A program made the translations under genes and the position numbers. The notes under the pieces were generated by a model. That model saw only the letters and a program-made list of their open reading frames with translations. It was not told where the DNA came from and did no database searches. 64,000 bases of DNA from CAYSCX01 sp964429575 (lineage in GTDB: Bacteria; Desulfobacterota; Binatia; Binatales; Binataceae): contig CAYSCX010000006.1 of assembly GCA_964429575.1 (NCBI GenBank), positions 1 to 64,000 on the forward strand. Reading direction: 5' to 3'. This document shows, one piece after another, positions 25,368 through 33,811 of this stretch. How positions within the stretch are numbered: the first letter of the stretch is position 1; each line of letters begins with the position of its first letter.

Positions 25368-26485
25368 GCAGCCGCCGCCACGAGCTGTGAGAAATCGGTT
25401 GGCAGGCTGCAGCGCGGGCGCCGATCGAGTCCCGCCGAGTCACACCTCTGCAGGTACTCGTGCACGATCCGCCGCCACAGCTCGCCCTGCATCTCCATAC
25501 CCTTGTCGAAATGTTTCACTCCCCCGCCCATCAGGATCGCCATCGGCTCGACCGCCTCCGGCACGCTGAACGTTTGCAGCAGGATCTGCTCCGCGTCATC
25601 GAGTTCGCAATGAATCTGCTCGGCCAGTTCGGGCTTCGCCTTGAGCTGGGCGCGCAAATGCATGGCGCCGTAGCCGACGTGGCGCGATTCGTCCTGCATG
25701 CAGCGCCGGAAGATTTCCTGCTCGACGTGGCTGGGAGCGATGAATTCGCCCTGGCGGAAAAGGGTCAGCACGAATCCTTCGCCCAGCAGATGCAGACGTG
25801 CGGTCTGGGCGGAAAAGCTCGGCGCGTCGAAGATCCGTTTGAGGGAGAGCTCCGAAAGCACGCTTGCCTTGCCGAGCCCGCCGCCGTTGGCGAGAGCGCG
25901 CTTGCGGAACACGTCCATATGACGCGCCTCGTCCATCGCCTGGGTCGCCAGGAACATCTTCACTTCGAAAAAGTCCTGGTTCATCTTGCTCATCCAGCGG
26001 GTCGGCGCATCGGCGGCGATAAATTCCACCTCGGTGAGGAAAGTGCAGAGTTGGCACATCGCGCGCTCGAGGTCGTCGGGCAGGGGACGGAGTTCCTGCC
26101 ATGGAATGTCGCGCGCGGAACTCCACTGGCGTGCCACGGCTTCCTCGTAGAGTTCGGCGATGTTGTCGGCCCACACGTCCGATTTCGCGTTGAGCGTGAA
26201 GTCGAGCGATGGGATGCCTTCCGGGATGGCCGCACCGCGCGGCGCCATCGAGCGATGCTCTCCGCCTTGCTCCGGAACGATTCCATAGCTGCCGATTTCG
26301 ATGTCCTTGAGCCTGAGCCCGAGATTGCCGGGCTTGGCCTTGATGCCCCATTCGCCGGTTTCGTTCATCCAGCCCAGATCGGGAGTGCCCGTCTGGTAAA
26401 GCTTCTGCATGTACACCGAAGGCTCGAGTTTTATCCTTGCCTCAACGCCGATCCGCTCTTCATCCTTGATATGAACCGTTCCCAT
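25364..26485 (-). CDS. Ferritin-like di-iron protein with EWG N-terminal segment
   Basis: 373 residues. The di-iron ligand set is visible in order: Glu152 or Glu154 (FLTEVEFIA), Glu186-x-x-His189 (DEARH), Glu236 (LLGEGFVL), Glu266-x-x-His269 (DESRH). This is the four-helix carboxylate di-iron pattern of ferritin-like oxygenases and ribonucleotide reductase small subunits. The first 80 residues, including EWGIKAKPGNLGLRL, precede the bundle and recur in part at 22217. A GGAGG site precedes the start. It probably activates oxygen on a lipid-like substrate; no homologue of known function is recognised. Confidence 0.75.
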   Translation of the reverse strand: MGTVHIKDEERIGVEARIKLEPSVYMQKLYQTGTPDLGWMNETGEWGIKAKPGNLGLRLKDIEIGSYGIVPEQGGEHRSMAPRGAAIPEGIPSLDFTLNAKSDVWADNIAELYEEAVARQWSSARDIPWQELRPLPDDLERAMCQLCTFLTEVEFIAADAPTRWMSKMNQDFFEVKMFLATQAMDEARHMDVFRKRALANGGGLGKASVLSELSLKRIFDAPSFSAQTARLHLLGEGFVLTLFRQGEFIAPSHVEQEIFRRCMQDESRHVGYGAMHLRAQLKAKPELAEQIHCELDDAEQILLQTFSVPEAVEPMAILMGGGVKHFDKGMEMQGELWRRIVHEYLQRCDSAGLDRRPRCSLPTDFSQLVAAAA

Positions 26486-26615
26486 CGTAAGCCTCCTGAG
26501 TGCTCGCCTTCAGCGCGGCGCTGGCAGACTGTCGAGGCTGACATGCAGACAAATCTACTGCAAGTCAAATGTTCAGGGGGCGCGCAGGCTGCCGTTCGCT
26601 GGCTCGTTCTGGGAC

Positions 26616-27536
26616 CTATACAAGCTCCGGTGCCGAAGATTCGTTGAGACCCCAATTCTCCAGCACGAAGTGAGCGCCGTGAGCATCGCCTGAACCATTG
26701 GCGATAGTGAGTTTGCGGCTGCGAACATCTTCGCGAAACCGTTCGAGTGATGCGTCAGCGACCGCATCGGCGATGGCTACGCGACGATCGCGCTCCGTGA
26801 CAGGCGGTCCAGCGTTCAACTTCTGACGGATCTCGGCTCGCGCGAGTTCCTTTATCCCCCCGTTCTGGACTTGAGCATCGAAACACAAGGCCAATCCCAG
26901 TTCGGAACGGAGAGTCTGTTCACGAGCGGTTCGGCAGGCGGGCGCAAAGTAGCCTTCGTGCGCCTCCCGTCGCTGGAGTTCCTGAACCTCTTGCAATCGG
27001 CCGAACGCATCGAAGCCGGTGCGCCACGGCTCTGCGAGACGGCTGCCAACCGAAACTGAGGCCGCCCATTCCTCCTGTCTTCGGGGCGAGGCCCTCATCA
27101 GATCGATGAGTTCGTTGGTCTGCTCGCCGAACGCCCTCGCGACAAGGTCCGGCTGACGATCGAATATGCCGAGAACAATTTTCTGCACCTCGCCGTGCTT
27201 CATAGTGAACCCGATAATGCCCCAAGTGAGCCATGCGCCGTCCCAGTTCCCTTGCGCGAGCGAATAGCCATGACCCTCGAATGCCGCCGTGAGATCGAGA
27301 CAGCGGACAAAGGTGTCCGGTATCGGAATCTTCATCAGCCTTTGCCAGGTTGTTTCGTCCACAGTTCCTGTAGCGGGAATGCGTCTCGCCTTCTGAAATG
27401 CCAGGACCGCGGCAGCGGTGTTCTTGCCGTACCCGCCGTCGCTTCCTAGCGGGTCGAAACCGGCGGTCAAAAGGGCGCGTTGAATCCCCTTGACCGTCTC
27501 TGCGCGCGCGCCTCGGGCGTACAGCGTTCGGGGCAT
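26616..27536 (-). CDS. Peptidoglycan-binding domain protein with chitosanase-like hydrolase domain
   Basis: 306 residues. The N-terminal 65 residues are a PG_binding_1 repeat (VKGIQRALLTAGFDPLGSDGGYGKNTAAAVLAFQKARRIPATGTVDE). The rest resembles GH46 chitosanases around ALTAAFEGHGYSLAQGNWDGAWLTWGIIGFTM, with an Asp and Glu available as catalytic acids. No signal peptide or membrane segment is visible, which is odd for a wall hydrolase. Phage lysins and effector-like hydrolases have similar build. Confidence 0.6.
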   Translation of the reverse strand: MPRTLYARGARAETVKGIQRALLTAGFDPLGSDGGYGKNTAAAVLAFQKARRIPATGTVDETTWQRLMKIPIPDTFVRCLDLTAAFEGHGYSLAQGNWDGAWLTWGIIGFTMKHGEVQKIVLGIFDRQPDLVARAFGEQTNELIDLMRASPRRQEEWAASVSVGSRLAEPWRTGFDAFGRLQEVQELQRREAHEGYFAPACRTAREQTLRSELGLALCFDAQVQNGGIKELARAEIRQKLNAGPPVTERDRRVAIADAVADASLERFREDVRSRKLTIANGSGDAHGAHFVLENWGLNESSAPELV

Positions 27537-27868
27537 CTGTGTCCCCCAAAAGATGAGATTTAGCTAGGGCCGGTCTGGACTAACGGACCGAGTCGTTCGG
27601 ACGACTCGCGGACAGTGGCTACCTGAAGCGGCTTGCGGCGGTCTAGCCGGGCCAACCGCCACTAGCTTCTCACCCAATCAACAAAAAGACAAGACATGCT
27701 AACCAGAAGTCGTGCGCATCCGGCGTGCGACGCGGCCAAACCTCCGCAGGCGCCTCGCGATCTCCTATCTGAGTCCTAGCTCCGCCAGCACCGCGCGAAC
27801 GCGGCTCGCGATTCGCGGACCAGTCGTCGGGGGGTGGGCCGGTTGACGATCTATCGGAGGTCCAATTC

Positions 27869-27890
27869 CGATAGCGCGGCAGCGCTATCG
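27869..27890 (-). terminator. Hairpin after the amidohydrolase gene
   Basis: CGATAGCGC and GCGCTATCG form a perfect 9-bp stem around the loop GGCA, 38 bases beyond the stop of the minus-strand gene. No T-run follows, so termination would be factor-assisted or weak. A second small hairpin (8-bp stem, 27589-27608) lies further along in the same gap; nothing else is recognised between 27537 and 27928. Confidence 0.4.
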
Positions 27891-27928
27891 ACCGTTCGAG
27901 CCTGCCGCGGCGTCAACGCGACTGATCC

Positions 27929-29662
27929 TCAGGCGTGTCCGTGCCGGAGCAGCTTGCCGGGAGTCGCACCGGTTGCGCGGCCCTCATCAAAGGTCACCTC
28001 GCCGTTCACGATGATGGCGCGATAACCCTCGGCGTGCTGCACGCGACGCCACTCGCCGCCCGGGAAGTCGTGGACGATTTCGCCGATCCAGTCCGGCCTG
28101 ATGGCAAGCCCGTTGAGATTGTAAACGACGACATCAGCCCATGCGCCTTCGCGCAGTACGCCGCGATCGCGGAATCCCGCTGCATGCGCCGGAAGCGCGG
28201 AGAGCCGATAGTGCGCCTCTTCGAGCGTGATCTTCTGTTCATCGCGGACCAGCCACGCGAGGTAATCGGTTGTGAAAGCGCCACCGGTGAAGAATTTTGT
28301 GTGGGCGCCGCCGTCCGACACACCGGGGAACGTGTAGGGCGAATCGTTCGTCATCTCGGCCATGAAGTCGGCGTTGAACCCACGATTTGGTCCGAGGAAT
28401 TCGACCTTGAGATCGCCGGCGATCGAAAGGTCGAGCATGACGTCGATCTGATGCTTGCCCTCGTCTTCGGCAATCTGGCCGACCGACTTGCCGACGTACT
28501 TCTCGAGTTCGGGCTGGTCGTTCGCCCACTGAACCAGCAGATGGCGGATCGGTCCGCCAACTCCGGCCTGGATGACTTGGAGCCGCCGGTTCGCCTCGTC
28601 GTGCTCGCGCTTGATCGCCGCGCGCAGCGCGGGATCCTTCATCTTCGCGAGCTTCTCTTCCTTGGCGCCGGTCGTCACCGCTCTCCACGCTTCGCTCGCG
28701 TCGTAGAGGTTCCAATCCGCGAGGGTGAAGGCAAATCCGGTGCGAATCGTCGCGGTCTGGCCGAAGATCGGCAGCCCTTTCTCACGGCAGCGTTTCAGCC
28801 ACGCGAGGCTTCGCCGATGCGGATTCGGATCCTTGCGGGTCGGCGCGATGACATTGTGAAGGATCGGCCGCTGCGCCGCAGCCGCTAGCCGTTCGACAAA
28901 TGCGAGATCATCCTTTATATGTCCCGCCGCCTGCGTGATCTGGATGAAGCCCTCGTCACGTTCGCGCAACACCCGTGCGAGATTGAAGATGTCGTCGTCG
29001 CACATCGTGTCGGTGACCATCGGCGATCCGTCGAAATCAGCCTGCACCGAGTTCGGACCGAGGCGCTGAATCGAGAAGCCGCACAGGCCCGCATCCATTC
29101 CTTCGTGAAGCAGGCGGCGTATCTCCGCGCGCTCCTGTACGTCGGCGGGACGCGTCTTGGCGGCCTCGAGACCCATCACGTAGGTCATCATCGAGGAGGT
29201 CGGCAGATACTGGATGCAATTGACGCCCTTGGGCGTGCGGTCGAGCGAATCCAAGTATTGAGGAATCGTCTCCCAGTCCCATTTCATCCCGGCCTGCATC
29301 GCGTCGTACGGGATAGCCTCGGTCCGCGTCATCATGAGCATCGAACGTTCACGGAAATTCGGCTTGACGGGAGCGAACCCGAACCCGCAGTTGCCGAGCA
29401 CGACGGAGGTGACGCCGTGCCAACCGGAAATGGTGCAATAAGGATCCCACCGGATCTGGGCGTCGTAGTGAGTGTGGAGGTCGACGAACCCAGGAGCGAC
29501 GATTAGCCCGTCTGCATCGATCGTGCGCTTGGCAAAGCCCGGCGCGCGCCCGCCGATCTGCGCGACCTTGCCGTCGCGAATCCAGACGTCGGCGCGATAG
29601 CGCGGCACCCGCGTCCCGTCCACCACTGTCCCGTTCCTTATGACGATGTCGAATTCTGCCAT
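27929..29662 (-). CDS. N-acyl-D-amino-acid deacylase-like amidohydrolase
   Basis: 577 residues: DIVIRNGTVVDGTRVPRYRADVW, metal motif HTHYDAQ, the VVLGNCGFG segment, and GVSDGGAH near residue 465. It ends VTFDEGRATGATPGKLLRHG. It is a paralogue of the gene at 969-2657. ATG 29662 is backed by CAGGAGG; the frame runs open to 29998 but the extra part crosses the divergent promoter region. It is divergent from the acyl-CoA dehydrogenase gene. Confidence 0.87.
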   Translation of the reverse strand: MAEFDIVIRNGTVVDGTRVPRYRADVWIRDGKVAQIGGRAPGFAKRTIDADGLIVAPGFVDLHTHYDAQIRWDPYCTISGWHGVTSVVLGNCGFGFAPVKPNFRERSMLMMTRTEAIPYDAMQAGMKWDWETIPQYLDSLDRTPKGVNCIQYLPTSSMMTYVMGLEAAKTRPADVQERAEIRRLLHEGMDAGLCGFSIQRLGPNSVQADFDGSPMVTDTMCDDDIFNLARVLRERDEGFIQITQAAGHIKDDLAFVERLAAAAQRPILHNVIAPTRKDPNPHRRSLAWLKRCREKGLPIFGQTATIRTGFAFTLADWNLYDASEAWRAVTTGAKEEKLAKMKDPALRAAIKREHDEANRRLQVIQAGVGGPIRHLLVQWANDQPELEKYVGKSVGQIAEDEGKHQIDVMLDLSIAGDLKVEFLGPNRGFNADFMAEMTNDSPYTFPGVSDGGAHTKFFTGGAFTTDYLAWLVRDEQKITLEEAHYRLSALPAHAAGFRDRGVLREGAWADVVVYNLNGLAIRPDWIGEIVHDFPGGEWRRVQHAEGYRAIIVNGEVTFDEGRATGATPGKLLRHGHA

Positions 29663-29795
29663 GTGCCGTCCTCCTGCGCTCTGCCGCTCCTGGCGTAGCG
29701 TTACGGTTCGACTCCGCTGATTCCTGCCGACTGTCGTGCGCGGCCCGTGCGGGCCGGGGTGCGTGGTGAAGATTCGAGGCTGGATGCCTGGATGA

Positions 29796-29813
29796 ACATA
29801 CCGATTGGTATGT
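29796..29813. promoter_or_regulatory. Palindromic operator, TetR-family type
   Basis: ACATACC-GATT-GGTATGT is a perfect 7-bp inverted repeat with a 4-base spacer, in the 307-base gap between divergent genes at 29662 and 29970. The spacing and ACATACC half-site are typical of TetR/AcrR regulators. No TetR gene is in the window, so the regulator would act from elsewhere. Confidence 0.6.
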
Positions 29814-29969
29814 GTTCCACTTGGCACACGGGCATAAGAAGTGTCAAGAAAGGGCAAAGCGGCAATCGGGGTTCCGCAGGCGACGCAGGCTGCCCGCGCT
29901 CTGCTTCCGCTGCATTGGTCACTTTGGTAAACGCTTCGCGCATCGCGCGAACAAAAGAGGAGTAACCCC

Positions 29970-31247
29970 GTGGACTTCACGATTCCGGCCGATATCAAGG
30001 CCTATCTCGCAGAGCTGGATGCTTTCATCGAGAAGGAGATCAAACCGCTCGAGCGTGAGAACGACAACATCCGTTTTTTCGATCATCGCCGCGAATGGGC
30101 GCGCACCGATTTCGAGGGAGGCGGCCTGCCGCGTCGCGAGTGGGAAGAATTGCTCGCCGAGATGCGCCGGCGCGCGGATAAGGCGGGGTATTTTCGTTAC
30201 GCGCTGCCCAAGGAATACGGCGGCAAGGACGGCACCAACCTCGCGATGGCGATCATCCGCGAATATCTGGCGGCGAAGGGACTCGGCCTGCACAACGATT
30301 TGCAGAACGAAAGTTCAATTGTCGGCAACCTGCCGACGGTGCTGATGTTCCGCGACTTCGGCACCAAGGAGCAAAAGCGCGAGTTCATTCCAAAGATCCT
30401 CGACGGCAGCATGCGCATCGCGTTCGGTCTGACAGAACCGGAACACGGCTCCGACGCAACCTGGATGGACACGCGCGCGGTGCGCGATGGCGACGGCTGG
30501 CGAATCACCGGCGCGAAAATGTGGAACACCGGCCTTCACGTCGCGACCCACGATTTTGTTTTCGCGCGGTCCAGCGGCAAAGACGGCGGCGCCAAGGGCA
30601 TCACCTGCTTCATCGTCCCGACCAAGAGCGACGGCTTCAAAATCGAGGAGTATCTGTGGACCTTCAACATGCCGACCGACCATCCGCGCATTTCGCTGAC
30701 TGATGTGTATGTGCCGGCGGATGCGATTCTTGGTGATGCCGAGAACGGGCTCGAGGTCGCGCAGCACTTCGTGCATGAGAACCGGATTCGGCAGGCGGCA
30801 TCGTCGCTGGGCGCGGCGCAGTACTGCATCAACGAGAGCGTGAAGTACGCGAAGGACCGGAAACCGTTCGGAAGGCCGCTCGCGTCGAACCAGGCGATTC
30901 AGTGGCCGCTCGTGGAGCTGCACACCGAAGCCGCGATGCTACGGACGCTGATTCACAAGACCGCGTGGGAGATGGATCAGATGGCCAAGCCGGAGGTTGC
31001 GCGCAAACTCTCGGACAAGGTCGCGATGTGCAACTACCGCGCGAACCGACTCGTGTGCGACGCCGCCGATCGCGCGATGCAGGTGCACGGCGCGATCGGG
31101 TATTCACGGCACAAGCCGTTCGAGCACATTTTCAGGCATCATCGGCGGTACCGCATCACCGAAGGATCGGAAGAGATCCAGATGCGCAGAGTCGCGCAAT
31201 ATATGTTCGGATTCTTCAAGGATGGGAGGCAGTCGGAGAATTCTTGA
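29970..31247 (+). CDS. Acyl-CoA dehydrogenase of the ACAD10/11-LvaC type
   Basis: 425 residues starting at GTG with AGAGGAG nine bases ahead. FGLTEPEHGSDATWMDT is the signature segment. RRYRITEGSEEIQMRR keeps the catalytic Glu of the E-G-S form. MQVHGAIGYSRHKPFEHIFRHHRRY is typical of the C-terminal domain. A kinase-fold (APH) gene and a DUF6285 gene follow on the strand, the same trio as LvaC, LvaA and LvaB in Pseudomonas putida levulinate use. LvaC removes phosphate from 4-phosphoacyl-CoA and shifts the hydroxyl to C3. The role is inferred from this grouping. Confidence 0.85.
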   Translation: MDFTIPADIKAYLAELDAFIEKEIKPLERENDNIRFFDHRREWARTDFEGGGLPRREWEELLAEMRRRADKAGYFRYALPKEYGGKDGTNLAMAIIREYLAAKGLGLHNDLQNESSIVGNLPTVLMFRDFGTKEQKREFIPKILDGSMRIAFGLTEPEHGSDATWMDTRAVRDGDGWRITGAKMWNTGLHVATHDFVFARSSGKDGGAKGITCFIVPTKSDGFKIEEYLWTFNMPTDHPRISLTDVYVPADAILGDAENGLEVAQHFVHENRIRQAASSLGAAQYCINESVKYAKDRKPFGRPLASNQAIQWPLVELHTEAAMLRTLIHKTAWEMDQMAKPEVARKLSDKVAMCNYRANRLVCDAADRAMQVHGAIGYSRHKPFEHIFRHHRRYRITEGSEEIQMRRVAQYMFGFFKDGRQSENS

Positions 31248-31285
31248 ACGTATTGGAATGCCGCAAGTAGCGAGCGCTGCAGAAT

Positions 31286-31313
31286 GTCATTCCGAGCGTA
31301 GTCGAGGAATGAC
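31286..31313. repeat. Short intergenic hairpin (REP-like)
   Basis: GTCATTCC and GGAATGAC form an 8-bp stem around GAGCGTAGTCGA, in the 88-base gap between the dehydrogenase and kinase genes. GTCATTCCGAGCG-type units are common small intergenic repeats in many bacteria. It may stabilise or split the transcript. Confidence 0.6.
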
Positions 31314-31335
31314 AGATTGAAGGAATCGAACAGTC

Positions 31336-32349
31336 ATGAGCGGTGACGAATTCGCGGCGAAGCTCCAAGCGGCGGTCGCGCGGCACGTCGGGAAGCCCGG
31401 CACGCTGCATGACCTGCAGCGGCTGACCGGCGGCGCGACCAAAACCACCTGGTCGTTCGACGCCGATGTCAACGGCGCGCGGGGCAAGTTCATTTTGCAG
31501 CTCGCGAGCTTTGCGACGACTGAGGTGCCCGACCCGCTCGCCGGAATCGGCGCGCATCTGAGCGCGGACGAAGATGCGCACCTGATGATCGCAGCCGCAA
31601 AGGTGGGGGTTCCGGCGCCGCGCGTGTACGCGATTCTCGACAACTCCGACGGGCTCGGCGCCGGCTACGTTACCGGGCGTGTGGATGGCGAGACGTTGGG
31701 ACCGCGCATCGTACGCGACGATCGTTTCGCCGCGCCGCGCGCCATCATGGCGGAGCAGTGCGGCACGATTCTGGCCGCGATTCATCGAATCGATCTCGCG
31801 CAAGTGCCGTTTCTCAAGAGCTACGGCGCTGCCGAACAGATCGCCACGCAGCGCAAAGTCGTCGATCACTACCGCTTCCGCCTTCCAGCGATCGAGTTCG
31901 GTCTTCGATGGGCCGCCGAACACATACCGAAACCGTCGCGCCACACCGTCGTGCACGGCGACTTTCGCAACGGCAACTTGATCGTCGGCGACGACGGCAT
32001 TCGCTGCGTGCTCGACTGGGAAATCGGGCACCGCGGCGATCCGACAGAGGACGTTGCGTGGGTGTGTGTGAAGACGTGGAGATTCGGCGGCAAGCCGCCG
32101 GTCGGCGGCTTCGGGACGCGCGAGCAGCTATTCGCGGCGTACGAGAAGGCGAGCGGTCACAGCGTCGATCCTGCGAGCGCGCGCTTTTGGGAAGCGTTCG
32201 GGGGCGTGCGATGGGCGATCGGTTGTTTGCGCAAGGGGCTTCGCTACACCGACGGAACTGAACCAATAAGCGTCGAGCAGTCCGCCATCGGCCGGCGCAT
32301 CGAGGAGCCATTGTGGGATTTTCTGAACCTCATCGAAGGCAACGACTGA
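31336..32349 (+). CDS. APH-fold phosphotransferase, LvaA-like 4-hydroxyacyl-CoA kinase candidate
   Basis: 337 residues of the aminoglycoside-phosphotransferase fold: RLTGGATKTTWSFD in the nucleotide lobe, catalytic loop VVHGDFRNGNLIV and metal-binding VLDWEIGHRGDP. Such kinases beside acyl-CoA dehydrogenases phosphorylate 4-hydroxyacyl-CoA (LvaA; the kinase domain of mammalian ACAD10/11). The next gene is the DUF6285 partner, 77 bases on. Confidence 0.85.
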   Translation: MSGDEFAAKLQAAVARHVGKPGTLHDLQRLTGGATKTTWSFDADVNGARGKFILQLASFATTEVPDPLAGIGAHLSADEDAHLMIAAAKVGVPAPRVYAILDNSDGLGAGYVTGRVDGETLGPRIVRDDRFAAPRAIMAEQCGTILAAIHRIDLAQVPFLKSYGAAEQIATQRKVVDHYRFRLPAIEFGLRWAAEHIPKPSRHTVVHGDFRNGNLIVGDDGIRCVLDWEIGHRGDPTEDVAWVCVKTWRFGGKPPVGGFGTREQLFAAYEKASGHSVDPASARFWEAFGGVRWAIGCLRKGLRYTDGTEPISVEQSAIGRRIEEPLWDFLNLIEGND

Positions 32350-32426
32350 AAAGGGCCGGACTCGTCGCGGTACTCCCAAACGCTACCAACCCGCGACGAA
32401 GGAGCGCGCAAGGTACTTGGTGAAAC

Positions 32427-32783
32427 ATGCCAAAGAGTGCACCTGACGCAAAAATTCTTCTTCAGGCGGCGGTCAAGTATCTCGAGGAAGAGCTGATGCC
32501 GACGCTCTCCGGTTACTACCGGTTCCAGACGCGCGTCACCGTGAACGTGCTCAACACGGTGCGGCGTGAACTGGAGCTGCACGATTCGCAAGCAAACGCC
32601 GAGCGATCGAGACTTGCCGCGCTGCTCGGCCACGACGGCGAAGTCGAATCGCTAAGCCGTGAACTTGCCGACCAGATCCAGGCTGGCGCAGTCGCAATCG
32701 ACAACCCTCAGCTGCGTGGGCACATCCGCGAGTCGCTGCGCGAAGCGCTAACGATCAACAACCCCAAGTGGCTCGAACGCTGA
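32427..32783 (+). CDS. DUF6285 protein, LvaB-like kinase partner
   Basis: 118 residues, mostly helical: LLQAAVKYLEEELMPTLSGYYRFQTRVTVNVLNTVRRELEL, ending REALTINNPKWLER. Size, helical make-up and place behind the APH kinase fit LvaB, which is needed with LvaA for 4-hydroxyvaleryl-CoA phosphorylation. The biochemical part played by the small subunit is not known. Confidence 0.75.
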   Translation: MPKSAPDAKILLQAAVKYLEEELMPTLSGYYRFQTRVTVNVLNTVRRELELHDSQANAERSRLAALLGHDGEVESLSRELADQIQAGAVAIDNPQLRGHIRESLREALTINNPKWLER

Positions 32784-32822
32784 CCGCCGCGCGAACTAGT
32801 TAGCTGTTCACCGCCGCGCGGA

Positions 32823-33641
32823 TCATTGCGGCGCGAAGAAGGCGATGGTGCGGGCCTCGATGCTTTCGCGCGGCGCGGCGTCGGGCGGACTGGTCGGATC
32901 CTCGAACGCCGTGTGAGCGGTGAAACGGACCCGGGTCGGATCCGAATCGTAGCACTTGATCAGCATCGCCTCGCTCTTCTGCATCATCGGAAAATAGAAC
33001 CAGCGATGCTTCGGATTGAAGGTTACGGAATAAACCTCGCCGATGCGGTCTCGATAGATCAGATTGTGCTTCACGAAGTCCTGCTGCGACATGCTTGACG
33101 CGTCGCACACCGCAAGCGGCGTGTCCTGCACCGGTCCCTTGATGGGCCGCCACACATTGATGAACGCGAAACGATTCTTCAGCAATTCGCCGGCTTCGGC
33201 GGGGAGTAGATCACGCACACGTTGCGGACCCGACTTGAGCGTGTAGTCGTTGTGCACGACCTTCACCGGCTCCTGCACGCCCGGCTCGCCCTGCTTGGCT
33301 CGCGGACGGCATCGCACGTTGTGGTCGAACACCAGCACTCGCGCCGCAGCGGTGACCTCCTTCACGAGCCGCTCAACCTCGGGGTAGTAAACCGCGCGAA
33401 CTTGATTGGAATCGTAGAAGTTGGCAACTGACGTCTGGTGCGGCGTGAGCGTGACGCCGTGCTTGTCGAGCGAGAGGCGCTCTCCAGCCGCGCGGCCGTC
33501 GTAAATGGGCACGGTGTGCTTTTCGTAGCGCCCGGTTCGCGCGGCGGCGCCGGGCGGCGGCGGGAAGAGGTAAGTCGTCGGGCTTTCCGCGCCATCGACC
33601 AGGTAGTTCAGCGCGGCTTCGACGTGATTGATGTTCTCCAT
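32823..33641 (-). CDS. CmcJ/NvfI-family oxidoreductase (2-oxoglutarate dioxygenase-like)
   Basis: 272 residues: the HNDYT segment (His and Asp of a possible HxD metal site), FAFINVWRPIKGPVQDTPLAVCDASSM, and RWFYFPMMQKSEAMLIKCYDS. These patches match the group that includes cephamycin 7-alpha-methoxylase component CmcJ and fungal NvfI, acting through Fe(II) and 2-oxoglutarate. The substrate is unknown. It is convergent with the DUF6285 gene. Confidence 0.72.
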   Translation of the reverse strand: MENINHVEAALNYLVDGAESPTTYLFPPPPGAAARTGRYEKHTVPIYDGRAAGERLSLDKHGVTLTPHQTSVANFYDSNQVRAVYYPEVERLVKEVTAAARVLVFDHNVRCRPRAKQGEPGVQEPVKVVHNDYTLKSGPQRVRDLLPAEAGELLKNRFAFINVWRPIKGPVQDTPLAVCDASSMSQQDFVKHNLIYRDRIGEVYSVTFNPKHRWFYFPMMQKSEAMLIKCYDSDPTRVRFTAHTAFEDPTSPPDAAPRESIEARTIAFFAPQ

Positions 33642-33778
33642 CGCGTGCTCGCCTCGGTTCGCTTCGAATCTTTCGCGAGATTACAAACGCCGGCGACGGG
33701 TGTCCAACACACCGGCGACCGCTGAACGGAATCGGCGCGCCGCGATGCGGCGCGCCGATGATTCGTTTCAGATGGGAA

Positions 33779-33802
33779 GGCTGCGGGCGAAAGCCCGCAG
33801 CC
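33779..33802 (-). terminator. GC-rich hairpin after the RNA-binding protein gene
   Basis: GGCTGCGGGC and GCCCGCAGCC form a 10-bp stem with loop GAAA, ten bases past the stop of the minus-strand gene. There is only a short TT tract after the stem on that strand, so termination strength is uncertain. Confidence 0.55.
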
Positions 33803-33811
33803 CGTGTGGTT

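Noticed and set aside
25460..26647. 395-residue open frame on the plus strand
   Set aside because: It is the antisense shadow of the di-iron gene, whose ligand pattern proves the minus strand.
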